Source: Zygaena filipendulae
Taxonomy: Eukaryota; Arthropoda; Insecta; Lepidoptera; Zygaenidae
Direction: 5' to 3'
Assembly: GCA_907165275.2 (NCBI GenBank)
Contig: OU015665.1
Coordinates: forward strand, 9,424,001-9,488,000
Length of the DNA: 64,000 nt
Shown: positions 1 through 11,491 of the stretch, in pieces
Layout of the letters: every line of letters begins with the position of its first letter
Numbering within the stretch: the first letter of the stretch is position 1
Program-made: the position numbers and the translations under genes
Notes under the pieces: generated by a model
Database searches by the model: none
Seen by the model: only the letters and a program-made list of their open reading frames with translations
Told to the model about the DNA's origin: nothing

Positions 1-472
1 CTTCTTCTATACTTATAATAAAACTGTAGAGAGGTCAATTCTGTATATTGAATATGTATTCAAAATTAATATTGGAGGATGAATGGTGATCGATACTGAT
101 GCCAAAAATGCAATCAGTAAATTTTTTGTCTGTCTGTCTGTCTGTCTGTATGTGCACGCATGGATCAAAAATTACTGAATGGATTTTAACCAAACTTGGT
201 ACCTACGATTGTAGTCCATACTCCTGGGCAGGTTATAGGCTATATAACGCTAAGACACATAGGCGCTGAGCAGTGACTATAAATTTGAAGTAAGTCGGAC
301 GAAAATGCGCTTTCGAGCTCTTATCCCATACGTTTACTTAATCACGCAAAAACGGCTTACCGGATTAGATGAAAGGCATGCACGTGTTCAGGGGTACATA
401 GGGTACTTTTTATCCCGGAATTCCCGCGGGAACACTGAAATTAACGCGGGTGAAACCGCGGGGCACAGCTAG
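1..472 (+). mobile_element. Helitron-like (Lep1-type) non-autonomous element
   Basis: The 3' end shows a short hairpin (CGCGG, loop, CCGCG near 446-460) followed by CTAG at 469-472 and then T. Helitrons are known to end in CTRR just after a small hairpin and to insert between A and T. A (CTGT)n tract lies near 129-149. Similar elements lie at 58676-58984 and 63303-63625. The 5' end may lie outside the window. Family name is inferred. Confidence 0.7.
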
Positions 473-636
473 TTATTAATAGGATACAAACAATTCGATT
501 TTAAAACTGTATAGGTACCTACAATTAAGTTAGAAATGGAACCGGTGAGGTAATCAATAAATGTTAATGCAATACCTAAATGTGTGATCAGCTATGTGCT
601 AAATTGTTGGATTAATTTCAACTGTTTTGTAGAGTA

Positions 637-950
637 CTAGTTGTTCCCCGCGATTTCACCCGCGTTAGTTTCAAAGATCCCGCTGGTATTCCGAGATAAA
701 AGTACTTACCTACTACTCTTTCTGTCCTAGGTATACCCTTGACAACGTGTAGGTAGTATGCAAAATTTAATATGGTTTCTTCCACGTTAATTTCGGAGTT
801 CCCGTGGGAATCCGGGGATAAAAACTAGTCTATACCCTTTCTGTACCCTTGACAACATGTATGCAAAATTACATGGTGATCGGTTGAGCAGTTTAGTCGT
901 GAAAGCGTAACAAACAAAAAACAAACTCACTTTCGGATTTATTATTAAAG
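637..950 (-). mobile_element. Helitron-like element, reverse orientation
   Basis: The same terminus is read on the minus strand: CTAG at 637-640, then the GC-rich hairpin at about 648-666. Internal segments resemble the copies at 20414-20610 and 61195-61500, ending in (GTTT)n-like sequence. No coding capacity. Confidence 0.65.
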
Positions 951-1225
951 ATGGGATCTTTATCTTTATAATAAAGTCTTTCAAATCTTGTTTAGTATTC
1001 CTCTTATTCCGTAAACTTATTTGCATATGCCTACATATCTATGATAGGTATCTGCATGCATTTACGTGCAATTTGGCAGATGTAGGTAAGTAGGTACCTA
1101 CTTTTATATGTATGGGCCAGAATTAAAACATTTGTTCAGAGATAATTATAAGCATTAGCGGACTTTTGTTTTGGACACACAAACCGTTGACCGTAACATG
1201 ATCCCGTACCTAATGTAGTTGTTGC

Positions 1226-2227
1226 CTATGGGAATGATGATATCGTTTTTTTTCTACCAAAGACCGAATCACAGGCATCGAATTTGACAATCGACAGACT
1301 CCAATTAAGATAACGACTGTGACACTTGAATTCGCATAAATTTTTGTAGGTCCTCTTGTTTGATCCACACACAGGTTTGTAGCTATCATGGCAAGAGCAA
1401 AATTCTGGTCTCCAAGTGTTCAGTACTTCAGCGGTAGTTGACAGTTTTAGTAGCGATGACGTTGTTACATCAGACGGTGCCTGTTCTGCCGAAAACGATG
1501 ATTTACTCATGCAGTAATCGAGGTCCATAATATCAAGTTCTTCCGACAGATAATTGTTGCGGCACCAAAACTCGCATTTGTTTCTGTATATTCTGCCATC
1601 GCTCGCGCATACTAAGTTCTCATCTGACACACAGATGCAGGAATCTTTCATAAAAGTGTCCACTTCGTCCATAGATGTTGGTTCTCTGATGTTGCTGGAG
1701 AGAGTCAAAGGGATCGCCATGCTCAAAAATAATACTGAAAAAAAAAGTAATTATCAAACCTATTAGCTATAGTAGATGTATTCAGAAAAGTCAAAAAGAT
1801 CAAACTAAAGTAGATAAATAGGTACCTCGTAAGTACTTGATAAAAAATGATTTAAACAAAATTAATTAAATTAAAAAAATAGGTAGGTAATAGGTATATT
1901 AGGTACCTATCTACTTTAAAAACAAAGAACTTAGACACATTTAATAATAATAATAATTTATGCTAAAAAAACTATAGATAAAATTATTTATTTAGCAAAA
2001 GATTACCACCGTGCACCGGAAAATTGACTTTTCATTTTAAAAAATCCAAAATGATAAATGCAGAATATAGATTAGATAGGTAGATACTAGTCTAATGATA
2101 TGAAGTGGAAAATAAAAAGGTAAATAAATACCTTTTATAAATGCCAGTGCATTGTAGGTATGCATTTAATATATTTTAATTTGGTTTTCTAATTAGAAAA
2201 TATTATCTTACCCGTTTTAAAATCCAT
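1226..2227 (-). CDS. Kazal gene A: secreted two-domain serine protease inhibitor
   Basis: Join of exon 1 (2212-2227, ATG at 2227, 16 nt) and exon 2 (1226-1734, stop TAG 1226-1228), 174 residues. The donor is GTAAGA and the acceptor TTTTCAG, phase 1. The start MDFKT followed by VLFLSMAIPLTLSS makes a signal peptide; the large ORF alone lacks a good one, which is why the micro-exon was chosen. Two Kazal domains follow. Domain 1 starts at C38 with a C-x-C opening, VCASDG and six cysteines; domain 2 has PVCGSN. Kazal inhibitors block serine proteases by presenting a P1 residue two places after the second Cys. Here P1 is Ser42 in domain 1 and Asp in domain 2, neither typical for a trypsin inhibitor. 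It is the most divergent member of the cluster. Coding and domains are sure; the exon 1 join is likely. Confidence 0.78.
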
Positions 2228-2428
2228 ATTGATTAGGTATGTACTGTATATTTTACTACCGATGGCATTCGTAACTATTCTACGACTGTTGTAGAACTGA
2301 ACAGTCGAATTGTTTACCAAAAATTCTTAGATTGGAATAGTCCATCTATAACTTTTGTTAGTCACTTGTATTTTATTTTGTATGTTTTTTTTTTATAAAA
2401 TAAATTATTAACACGCACTGTCCTGCGA

Positions 2429-2438
2429 CTTATATATA
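2429..2438 (-). promoter_or_regulatory. possible TATA box for Kazal gene A
   Basis: TATATATAAG reads on the minus strand about 200 nt upstream of the micro-exon ATG. A CAGT-containing stretch suitable for an initiator lies 20-30 nt downstream. This rests on position and sequence only. Confidence 0.3.
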
Positions 2439-2439
2439 C

Positions 2440-3026
2440 CTGGCACATACAAACATTAACATTTACTTGCATTTTATATGTAGGTATAAGTATTATAAAA
2501 AGTTTAAATTTATTCACGGCAAGGATTGGTCATAATCAAACGTTTTTTTAATCAAAAGGTACATAGATAAGGTCAACATCAAAAGAAGATGGAAACTTGA
2601 TGAATTATTGTTCTTTATCTGTAGGTAGGTATAGATATTACCTACATTTAGCACATTTCTTAAAGCGCTGATCATTTATTTTACCGATAAAGATTCAACT
2701 CTTGTTCTTCAAGATAATGTTAGTTCGATTAACGTGTGGCCGAACCTGAGCGTCAGGACCAGAAGATAATTAAATTAAACATATTACTTTTTACGGCTCT
2801 GTCTTGGTATCTAATGTCGCGTCGTTCCAAAACAGCTCGATCGACCTCGGTCGTGCTCTTGAATAGTGAATAACCTAATGTTTATCTACTTGCCTTTTGA
2901 GACGATGTAGGTACTTAGGTACCTACCTACCTATATTTTTAGTTAATTACCTACTAAAAATATTTAAAAAGATGACTATACTATGATTATTGATTATTAT
3001 ATACAGATATGTATAACTTAGCATAT
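2440..3026. other. AT-rich spacer, nothing recognised
   Basis: No ORF, terminal repeat or RNA-like box was seen. Runs of TAGGTACCTACC-type sequence near 2908-2935 are general genomic filler. 1735-2211 is the intron of Kazal gene A and also shows nothing recognisable. Confidence 0.5.
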
Positions 3027-4282
3027 GTGGTCGTCCAAATCAAAAGGGACCTTATAGCGGAAATGAGTTATGTACAGAACTGAAAACTACATAAACGTAC
3101 CGAGCTATAGACCCAAGAACCAACCTTCTAACCACTACCGTTATTTTTTTACGAATTTTTGAAGTTCACTGATCGAAATTATAAGTTTTGAGAAAATCGC
3201 AATTTAAGTATGCCGTACAAAAAAGTTATGTTTTAGTGTGAAGTTATGTAACTGATGGTATACTTTGATTGACTATGATTATAACTAATGGATTTTTTTA
3301 CAATCCTTGCATAAACTTGTCTGTTGTGGGAACTAGACCCGCCAACATAATGCATTATCAATGAGATGCAAAGTATCAATAATAGTATTAAAAATAAGTA
3401 AACCGCCTGTTTGTCACTAAACTTTTATCGTTTTTATATTGCTACTAATTACATAGATTTGCGAAAGGCCTTAGATGTAAATAAAAACAACACATAATTT
3501 AAAAAAAAGTAGTTTTTATTTACTAGCAAAAATTCTTATTTTTTATAAACTTTGAAATCTGACAGTAACAAAATCAACGCTTAATTACTAAATAGGTTAT
3601 ACATAATTGGTTTAGATGCTAATAAAGCTAAGAGATCAATGATAACTGTTAGTTATGATCTTTTAAAGTTACATAGAGAACTGAACAATTTCTTCAAACA
3701 AATTTAAAAAGGGCCCTAATGGTAGGCACTAAACATTTTTTTTAATTTTTAGCATGCAAAATCAACATTTTAGTGCAACATTCAAGATAACTTAAATTTT
3801 CTTTTTTTATTATCACAACAAGGTATGAAAATGTTACTTAGTTAACAAATTTAGATATAAATTTTCGTAACAAGTATAATACGTAAAAAAGGGCCCTTAA
3901 GGCGGTCCGTTGCAGTCTGCTGACACTTATCTCTTAGTATAGTTAATTAGTGCGACACTAAAATGGCGGGTATACGATGAATAGTTTAGTTTATACCTAC
4001 TTTGCAATATTAAAATGTCGATAAATATGGTTTAAATTACAAGAAAAACTATTTGTTAGGTCTTGCCGCGATAAGGTTCCTTTTTTACTAAACTTTAGAT
4101 GGATACAAAACTTTTTTAAATTGACGTTTCGAAAAGTTGAACACATCTATATGTAGTAAATACAATCATCTTTTTAAAAATACAGTTAATAAAAAAACGA
4201 TTTTTTTGAGGTATTTTACAAATTTATTAATATCTCGGAAACTAGCTACCGCCATAAGGTCCCTTTTGATTTGGACGACCAC
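3027..4282. mobile_element. non-coding DNA transposon remnant with about 34-bp terminal inverted repeats
   Basis: GTGGTCGTCCAAATCAAAAG opens the element and its inverse complement closes it near 4248-4282. The match extends through the GGGACCTTAT part. The interior is AT-rich with no transposase frame. A smaller internal inverted feature centres on two AAAGGGCCCT stretches (about 3707 and 3889). The target duplication is not clear and the superfamily is unknown. Confidence 0.7.
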
Positions 4283-4650
4283 AAAATATGATATACTTAT
4301 CTACACTATACACTATGTCATTAGGGTATCTTCCCACGGTTTCAGCCGCGTGAATATAGGTGTGTAAATAATGATAAGGGAAAAAAGAGCAATCATGCAA
4401 AACGATCCTGAGACGGAATTGAATTTTTGCAATAAAACGAATAATTTCGTAGCATAATTTGAATTGTTTTTAAATTAACCTATTATGTTGTTGAATAGGT
4501 GTTTTTACAAAACCGGTTGACCTTTTAGGCGAGAAAATTAAAAGGTTAAGTTGTCAGTGTCTACTATAACAACAAAAAAAACTTATAGCCAAAGACATTC
4601 TATAATAAAGTATATCATATTCATCTTAAAATATCATTGCGTATAGCTAT
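4283..4650. other. AT-rich spacer, nothing recognised
   Basis: No supported gene or repeat boundary was found here. A short stretch near 4330-4350 resembles a degraded Helitron-like hairpin end. Confidence 0.4.
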
Positions 4651-4651
4651 T

Positions 4652-4940
4652 ACAGCTAGCTCATGATGCGCTCGGATCACTCGCGAGGCGTATCTAGGTT
4701 CTATTCCCAACAATGAGCTGCTGTGACGGACAACATCGTGAGGAGCACATGGTGGTAGAATATTTTCTAGTACCCAGCTGGCGGCAAGTAGCTACCACCT
4801 TCAAGTTAAAAATCTGACGCCAAGCATCTAACGGCTGGGTGTTTCTGCAGCTGAACTTGACAGTCAGTTTCCATTCAATTCTATTTTAACTTTTTAATCT
4901 TCGACCACACATTCACTTGGGTAACATCGTGAGCAGTGGG
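4652..4940 (+). mobile_element. tRNA-derived SINE, probable
   Basis: An A-box-like stretch (TAGCTCATGATGCG) near 4657 is followed by a B-box-like GGTTCTATTCCC near 4697, at tRNA-like spacing. A non-tRNA body of about 200 nt follows. It differs from the second SINE family at 53562. No intact tRNA can be folded by eye. Confidence 0.5.
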
Positions 4941-5345
4941 CAACCAACCAGCCAATTAGGTAGTTAACCATTAAAAAAATAATTTTATATTTTAAATAAC
5001 CTTTCGGTTTAGGAGGAGTTTAGGAGTTACTACTCCTAAACTCTTGGGCACAGATAATATAATACTATACTAGTCTTGGGCCTGCAGTCTCGACATACTT
5101 AACGATTGATATGGTCTCCTATCCATAGTTAAGTTTAGCGGAAAAAATAGCTTGCCGTATCGAGATTATAGTAAAATGCAAGTGATGCAAGTCTACTGTG
5201 AATGTTATCGATAGTTTTTCTGCGTATCTGGCAGTCTCAAAGGCTCGATAAGTTATCAATAAAATCGATTATAATTTAACAGTTGTGTTCGATACTATAG
5301 CGAAAATTTTCGATATTTAAAATTTAAATATTAAAGACTACGAAC

Positions 5346-5388
5346 AATCACGAACAATCGATATATTTTATATCGATTGTTCGTGATT
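5346..5388. repeat. 43-bp perfect palindrome
   Basis: Two exact 20-nt inverted arms (AATCACGAACAATCGATATA and its complement) are separated by 3 nt. A partial direct repeat of the arm precedes it at 5340-5349. It lies about 150 nt past the stop codon of Kazal gene F on that gene's 3' side. Confidence 0.85.
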
Positions 5389-5541
5389 GTGATTGTACGG
5401 ATATGGTAAAAATTTTTTGCTTGTGACAATAAATTATTATTATTATTATTTTATATTATAGTCAAGAAGTTATTAACCGAAAACGATCGATAAGCAGTCG
5501 TTAAGTATTGAGACTGCAGGCAGTCTGGTGTGACTAACCAT

Positions 5542-7393
5542 TTATTGAAAAAACATCGGATTCCCGATAGTAGGAGGCAGCAGAGTACAACCTACAGCAT
5601 GTATCATAGGTAAATGTTTCCGTTTCAGATAGTAGAGCCTGCATTCGAACACGCATCTATTTGTGTACCGGCGCATGTCCGACCCACAGACGGGGTCGTA
5701 CTGCATCGTGCAGTTGCAGTAGATAGGGCTCCAGCCGGGCCAGGTAGTTGTTTCCAGCGGTGACGGCGTGGGTGTCGGCGCGATGGACTGCGAAGCTGTT
5801 AAAAAACTGACGGTTACCGCTGTGGTTACAGCCACGATAACACCGGTCAAGAATTTTTTTTTTTCTCTGTAACTCATGGTATGACTTACAATGTAAAAAA
5901 TAGTCAAGTCATGGTATTTGGGGCCGGGAGTAAACGCTACGACGAGGTTCCATCTATTTCCATTAATAACTGCGTACTACAAAGAGTCTATAAATTTAAG
6001 TACCTCGGTCATATGTTGACTCCCGACCTCAAAGACGATGACGACATAGAGAGGGAGCGAAGGGCGTTGTCAGTGAGAGCGAACATGCTAGCTCGCAGGT
6101 TTGCGCGTTGTTCACGTCAAGTAAAAATTACGCTATTTAAAGCCTTCTGTACATCTTTTTACACGTGCAGCCTGTGGGCTAGATATACTCAAAAATCTTA
6201 CAACGCTCTTCGAATACAGTTTAATAACGCGTTCAGGGTGCTGCTCGGGCTGCCTCGCTTCTGTAGTGCGTCAGGGATGTTTGCAGAAGCCCACGTAGAC
6301 TGTTTTTACGCCACCATGCGCAAGAGATGTGCTTCCCCGGTGCGCAGGGTGCGGGGCGGCGCGGGCAGTATCCTGGGCATGATCGCGCAACGGCTGGACT
6401 GCCCGTACATGAGTCACTGCCGTGCCATATCCAGTGCGATGGTGCGGGGTTGACTCATGTACTTATCCAATATGTTTATTTATATTTAATAAAAGCTTGT
6501 CAACTACTAACACATAGTTTTTAAGTGCGTAATACTAACCAAAATGAGTCACTGTTACTTGAAATTAAATAAATAAATAAATAAAATAAAAATAAATAAA
6601 AAAATCAAAAATATTTGCTTTGAACTTTGAGCGATTTGACCAATTGTCAATTTTTATGTATTTTAATTGATTTTAATTTTCCGATTTTTTGGGATAAAAG
6701 CAAATTTAGAACTATTTTTGGTTCCTATTGTTATTTCTAGATATAAAACCAATAAAAGAAAACTATGTATTATACGCGTGTTACTTTAAAAAAAAAACAT
6801 ATTAACGTTGCAGTCAAAACAATATATACTTATAAAGTTTTAAATAATAATATTTGGTGTGATAGAGCGTACCGCGGTGTGAAAGGACTCGTTCAAAAAG
6901 AGCTTTGGGCGATTCATACCGCGGCCGCGGTTCGAACCGCTCGCGATGCGATTTCGACGGCGCCACAGCCACGGCCACGGGGGCGGCGGCGGCGGAAACA
7001 AATGGTAGACAACATAAGAAGTAGGCCACAGCGCGCGCGTGGCTGTGGCCAAGGGGTAAAGACTAAAGACCCTTTTCAAAGCGGTGATTTTCAAATGACC
7101 GATAGATAAGCGAACGTTCCTCTTATTCCTAGACTCTATCTAGGGTGTAGACTCTAGAGCAAAGCTTTTGAAATATTTATATAGGTAGGTAGGTAGGTAT
7201 CTACTATAAGTACCTACGTAACTTTACATAATTATTTAAAAATAAGGAAAAGGTTATTTTTATAACAATACCTATCTACGTTTAACTACAAGTAGGTATC
7301 TACAGCTAATATTTTAAATGATAAAAACTTACAATTCTTACAATATAATACCAAAAGGCAAAATAACTTCAAATATTTGTTTTCCATTTTCAT
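5542..7393 (-). CDS. Kazal gene F: secreted single-domain serine protease inhibitor
   Basis: Join of exon 1 (7342-7393, ATG at 7393, 52 nt) and exon 2 (5542-5795), 101 residues. The donor is GTAAGA and the acceptor TTTTTTAACAG, phase 1 as in the other cluster genes. The protein starts MKMENKYLKLFCLLVLY; the signal peptide probably ends after Ser-Ile-Ala (residue 23). A Pro/Thr linker (24-35) and one Kazal domain from C44 follow, with PVCGSD and six Cys. P1 is Met48. An in-frame ATG at 5877 gives an alternative unspliced start, but it lies a few bases from the broken end of a LINE, and the spliced version gives a cleaner signal peptide. The LINE at 5884-6610 would sit inside the intron. The domain is certain; the exon join is probable. 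Confidence 0.75.
5884..6610 (+). mobile_element. 5'-truncated non-LTR retrotransposon (LINE) 3' end
   Basis: The frame 5881-6453 matches the C-terminal part of LINE reverse transcriptases (CR1/L2-like style). It has YKFKYLGHMLTPDL, a downstream RRFARCSRQVK stretch and FNNAFRVLLGLPR, and a closing stop at 6451. An A-rich (AAAT)n tail runs about 6565-6610. The 5' part, including the catalytic YxDD motif, is missing, so it is dead on arrival. It lies in the intron of Kazal gene F, opposite to the gene. Clade is inferred. Confidence 0.8.
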
Positions 7394-7466
7394 TAATTGC
7401 TTAATTGTTTCAGGTGTACGACGACAGAAATATTTTGCAGAAATAAATAGGTAATTAAGTGAGTTT

Positions 7467-7475
7467 CTTTTTATA
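7467..7475 (-). promoter_or_regulatory. TATA box of Kazal gene F
   Basis: TATAAAAAG reads on the minus strand about 75 nt before the ATG of exon 1. The same TATAAAAAG, in the context TTCATTTATAAAAAG, precedes the paralogous exon 1 of gene B at 14368, so the motif is kept between the two copies. Confidence 0.6.
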
Positions 7476-7499
7476 AATGAGCCAGCGCACACTGTAGGT

Positions 7500-7709
7500 T
7501 GTATCTTTTAGTACATAGTATATAAACAAAGTTGTTGGGTCTGTCTGTCCCTATGTATGCTTACATCTTTAAAACTACGCAGCGGATTGTCATTTGGTTT
7601 TCACCAATAGATAGAGTGATTCATTAGGAAGGTTTATATCTATATTATATCCTGAAATTTCCACGGGAACTTCGAAATTACCGCGGGCGAGACCGCGGGG
7701 GACAGCTAG
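7500..7709 (+). mobile_element. Helitron-like element
   Basis: It ends in a GCGGG/CCCGC-type hairpin and CTAG at 7706-7709 followed by T. The 5' part shows the CTGTCTGTC stretch and the common GGATTGTCATTTGGTTTTCAC segment. Confidence 0.6.
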
Positions 7710-7941
7710 TGTATTATAAAAAATAAAGATTATTTAGCTATAACAATTGTACTAACCCGTGAACGTAGCCAATTTGCGCGTTAAATTGGTTAAATTTCTC
7801 AGTCACTCCACAGTCATACCTAAAGCAATACGGTTAGGTAGGTATAGGTTTTAAGTTTTGACCATAAGTCATAACATAACAGTAGATAACACAACTAAAC
7901 AACACTACTGCACTACGAATGATATGTCGACTTATAAATAA

Positions 7942-8100
7942 CTAGCTGCTCCCTGCAGTTTCACCCGCGCTAAATTCAAAGATTCCGCAGAAATTCCGGG
8001 AATAAAAGTACCCTTTCTGTACCCCTGAAAACGATTATGCAAAATCTCATGATTATCGTTTTGGCCGTTAAGGCGTGAAAGCGTAACAAACAAACGTCTG
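7942..8100 (-). mobile_element. Helitron-like element, reverse orientation
   Basis: CTAG at 7942-7945 is followed by the hairpin and the standard interior, ending in GTGAAAGCGTAACAAACAAA. From 8101 to 8750 there is a GC-richer stretch (8200-8330) partly shared with about 60620-60660 but no supported gene. Confidence 0.6.
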
Positions 8101-8752
8101 TGGCGACCTCTACGCCACAAGTCACGAACTACAACGAAGCGACGAATACTAAGTGAATCGCACTAACGAAGTTTTCAAATTGAGCTGCATACATACGGCC
8201 TCCGACGATCTACAGTCGTCAGAGCCGCGGTACCCCGGGCATACCACCTCGCCCGGCGGGAAGCTTCCCTTTGGTGACGGTCGACGGTCGAGCCATACCA
8301 TCCATCCTGCTCCCGCTACACGCCCATAATCCTAACTTAAAAAAAAAAAAAATAACCAACTGTGATGATAGGTACTTAATAAAATAATACGGCAGGTAAT
8401 AACTACATAATATATTCATTTATGTATTGAGCAATTTTGATTTTTATATTAATGAATCTGAACTTTAAAGTCAATTAAAAAAGTCCAAGCGCGGTACAGT
8501 TGCTGCGGCTAAGTCAACGAATTCAAAAGATACGGCCTTTTATGCCAAGGGAACCAAAACCTATGAGGGTAACTTACCTATCAACTCCACGTTGACCTTA
8601 AATGATTTATATATATTATATATTATAAGCCATGAAAGGCAACAAGTGAAAAATGCGAAAACCGCTTCATAAAGCGAACAACACCGACCACGATATAACA
8701 TGGTCTATATCTATAACACATACCTATCATATTTTTTTATTATATCTTACTA

Positions 8753-9369
8753 CAGTCTTTCTCAAAGCCCCCTTGTAGGTGTTGCGCGTTGGAGACCTAG
8801 AGGGGGACGTTAAGGGGCCCAGATAAAAATGGGGGGCGTTGGCGTGGTTTAGGGGGCGATGGTTGATTTGTAATTTCATTTACTTTATATTTTAAAATTT
8901 ACTAAAATAAATACCTACCTACCACTCAATATCGAATAATTAGCTATTAATTAGCTGCTTACTAAAAAGAGCATGTTACCGAACGCGGCGTCGACTTACG
9001 AGTACGACTGTTTTTGAGTAAAATCGAACCTGATTTCAACAAACTTGTTAAAAATCATCAAATCCATCCATCTCATTAGATTAGTTTTGGAATTAGAATT
9101 TATTACCTTAACCTATCTATATTGTTTTTTTTAATTTGATAAAAATACATATTATAAAATGCGTTTTAATTGCTATCACTCGTAAAAATATCTAGTTTAG
9201 AATGTAAGTTTAAACACCAGCACCGACTAATATAGAAAACTTTAACTAACTTATATAATTAATGAAATTGTTTTTTTTTTTGTTTTAGGAGCGTATAAAA
9301 AATTGGGGGCGCTGAGAAATAATTAATTTTCAAAGGGGGCGGTAAAAGAAATAAGTTTGAGAATCTCTG
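8753..9369. mobile_element. hAT-like non-autonomous element, probable
   Basis: It begins CAGTCTTTCTCAAA and ends TTTGAGAATCTCTG, a short imperfect inverted repeat. G-rich subterminal patches lie inside each end (about 8770-8860 and 9300-9345). The flanks (TCTTACTA and ATCTACTA) resemble but do not exactly form an 8-bp target duplication. There is no coding frame. Confidence 0.5.
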
Positions 9370-9490
9370 ATCTACTAGTTTGTATGAAACCCTCGATGCG
9401 CGGACTCTTTAATCAACTCATCCCGCTCCAAACTTATCCCGTGGGATGAGGTGACGAGTTTGTAGACTCGCCGGTTCTATCTTTACACTA

Positions 9491-9838
9491 CAACGTGTTA
9501 ATGAATTAACTGAAAACTAGAAAGTAGTTTGCTCAGAATCGACTAGCGAATCGATCGCACTATGTTTTAATATAGGGTATATATTTTTTTCATTTTTAAT
9601 AGCCCATGTCTAAATTATTTATAATACAATATTTGGCGCGTACGCCGCCCGTAGCAAAAAAATTCGAACTGGTAGGCGCGGGCGTAGCGCTTGGAATTTC
9701 GTAGATAGGTCACCTCCAAACTAATGTTGAATAACTTTTATAGTATACATTTTTTCGACATAAAATATATTTTAATCATATTATTGTTTTTTTTTAAATG
9801 GGGTGTATCAGATTTTCAGTTAATTCATTAACACGTTG
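9491..9838. mobile_element. foldback MITE, CAACGTGTTAATG family, TA-flanked
   Basis: Both ends read CAACGTGTTAATGAATTAAC and its complement, and TA flanks each side. An intact copy with long arms is at 35755-36320 and a truncated one starts at 13145. The TA target suggests a Tc1/mariner-type mobiliser, by inference. Confidence 0.7.
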
Positions 9839-9842
9839 TATA

Positions 9843-10003
9843 AAGGCGAATGTGAGTTAGTACCTTGCCCTAACTACTCAACCGATCATGATGTACGTCG
9901 TCAGGGGAACAGAATAGGATAAAAGGTAGGTACTTTCATCCCGGAATTCTCGCAGGGACTCCGAAATTAACGCAGGTGTAAACCGCGTGGAACAACAAGT
10001 CAT
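9843..10003 (+). mobile_element. degenerate Helitron-like element
   Basis: The usual interior (CATGATGTACGTCGTCAGGGG, TCCCGGAATTC, ACTCCGAAATTAACGC) is present. The terminal hairpin and CTAG are mutated. Confidence 0.5.
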
Positions 10004-10168
10004 CAAGAACTTTACAAAAAATTAGCTAGGCATAGCTACGCTTTAAATAAAAAGAGGTTGAGTATGTCTAAAGATAATATAATACTATACATTAACCATT
10101 TTATTAGTCTATCAAAATAATAGCACAGACAATATAGAGAGTGCAGTGCAGCAGTGTCAATGGTCCAT

Positions 10169-11024
10169 CTAATCTTCCCTCTCGTCACACCTTCCGCTCC
10201 TGATCAAATGTATTTGCCACCCGTTCTTGCTCAGGTGGTCTCTATAGCAGGAGAACTCGCAGGGACTGTTGTACGTCTTGTGGTTGGACGCGCACACCGG
10301 TGTGTAGATCTTGGGGCACGCGCAGCTGGGGCCCTCCACGCCGGGCTTGGCCGCTCCGTGCGATATAGCCAACAGCGCGAGCGCCGCCAAGGATAATACT
10401 GTCAATAAAAAGTTACACATACCGATACATATATAATAATTAATAATCACTTTTGATAGTTAATCCTTACCACTCTCAATAATTTGAATGCGAATGTGAG
10501 TTTGTTTGTTTGATAAGCTTTCACGCCTTAACTACTCAAGTCTCAACCGATCATGATACGACGACCGCGTGTACATAATGATCGGAACAGAGAAGGACAT
10601 AGGGTGCGTTTTAACCCGGAATTCCCGCGGGAACACCGAACGAAATTTACGCGAATAATATACTATGGGAAAATCACGCACATACAAACATACTTCGCGA
10701 AACCTGGGGTAGCAGTTCCGCTAATATAAAACTACTAGACCAACGGTATTGTTTAAAAAGGAGCTAGTATAATACTATTGAGCATCTACAGTCAATGAGA
10801 AGTGGCCCCATGATCTGACTAGTCCCACTTCACTATACTGAGTGTAGATTGAGTGAGGCACTTTAATTCAAACCCGTAAATTACATAACTCTGAAAATAA
10901 CTCTGATTAATACGAGATATTTTAGTTTTGAACAATCCCCCTTAAACAGAACGCACCAAGTAGTGCGCAGTGTTGAATAGATAAATAGTTAAGTAAATAT
11001 TGCCTCACCAATTTTGCAATCCAT
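10169..11024 (-). CDS. Kazal gene K: secreted single-domain inhibitor with Lys P1
   Basis: Join of micro-exon 1 (11009-11024, 16 nt, ATG at 11024) and exon 2 (10169-10398, stop TAG 10169-10171), 81 residues. The donor is GTGAGG and the acceptor TATTGACAG, phase 1. MDCKI joins VLSLAALALLAISHG to give a textbook signal peptide ending near residue 22. The mature part is essentially one Kazal domain: C31-x-C33, PVCASN, then three further Cys. P1 is Lys35, which predicts action on trypsin-like proteases; this is inferred from the ovomucoid alignment. An ATG inside the intron (MCNFLL) would give an alternative unspliced start, but it spans a good acceptor shared in position with gene A. Confidence 0.8.
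10485..10665 (+). mobile_element. truncated Helitron-like element inside the intron of Kazal gene K
   Basis: It starts AATGCGAATGTGAGTTTGTT, a common 5' end in this family, and runs to a mutated hairpin. It lies in the intron 10399-11008. Confidence 0.55.
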
Positions 11025-11125
11025 TTTAGGGACAAACACGTCGACAATAACGTATGTCAATGGCAGTGTGTATTCTTTGCAGTTTCTCTTAGTTACAATA
11101 ACAAATGAGGAAATAAATAATTGTA

Positions 11126-11133
11126 CTTATATA
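11126..11133 (-). promoter_or_regulatory. TATA box of Kazal gene K
   Basis: TATATAAG reads on the minus strand about 105 nt upstream of the ATG. A TCATTTG stretch about 25 nt further downstream could be the initiator. Confidence 0.5.
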
Positions 11134-11491
11134 GTGCGGCAAGAAACGAAAACTTTCTCTCACTAACTCAAAACAAATAAAATGTTTTATATAGGTTTAT
11201 ATCTACCCATTACACCATAAAGTGTTATCAATTGTTGGGTGTTTATTTATTTAAATATCGTTCAATTGCGACACAAACACATGATTCGGGTTTCCGTAAC
11301 GCGTTAGGTACGATATGAGTTTAACGTCTTCAATTGGATCGTCAAAGTACATTTTTATCTGCTCGAAGCCTTCCGTGCGAATAATTTTTTTATTTATGTC
11401 GGCTAAAAATACTATAAGTTACTTGTGACAAAGGTTTGTTGGTTTGCACATTTTTGTCACGTCTGTACCGTACCTAGATACTTATTACTTA

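Noticed and set aside
5875..5907. unspliced start of Kazal gene F at the ATG near 5877 or 5907
   Set aside because: These starts abut a truncated LINE and give a Lys-rich start. The acceptor at 5796 joined to the exon at 7342-7393 keeps phase and gives a better signal peptide. Not fully excluded.
5881..6453. host gene of 190 residues
   Set aside because: The sequence is the C-terminal part of a LINE reverse transcriptase with a 3' A-rich tail.
6765..7109. basic 114-codon ORF
   Set aside because: GC-rich patch with Arg/Pro-rich frames on both strands, no domain, inside the intron of Kazal gene F.
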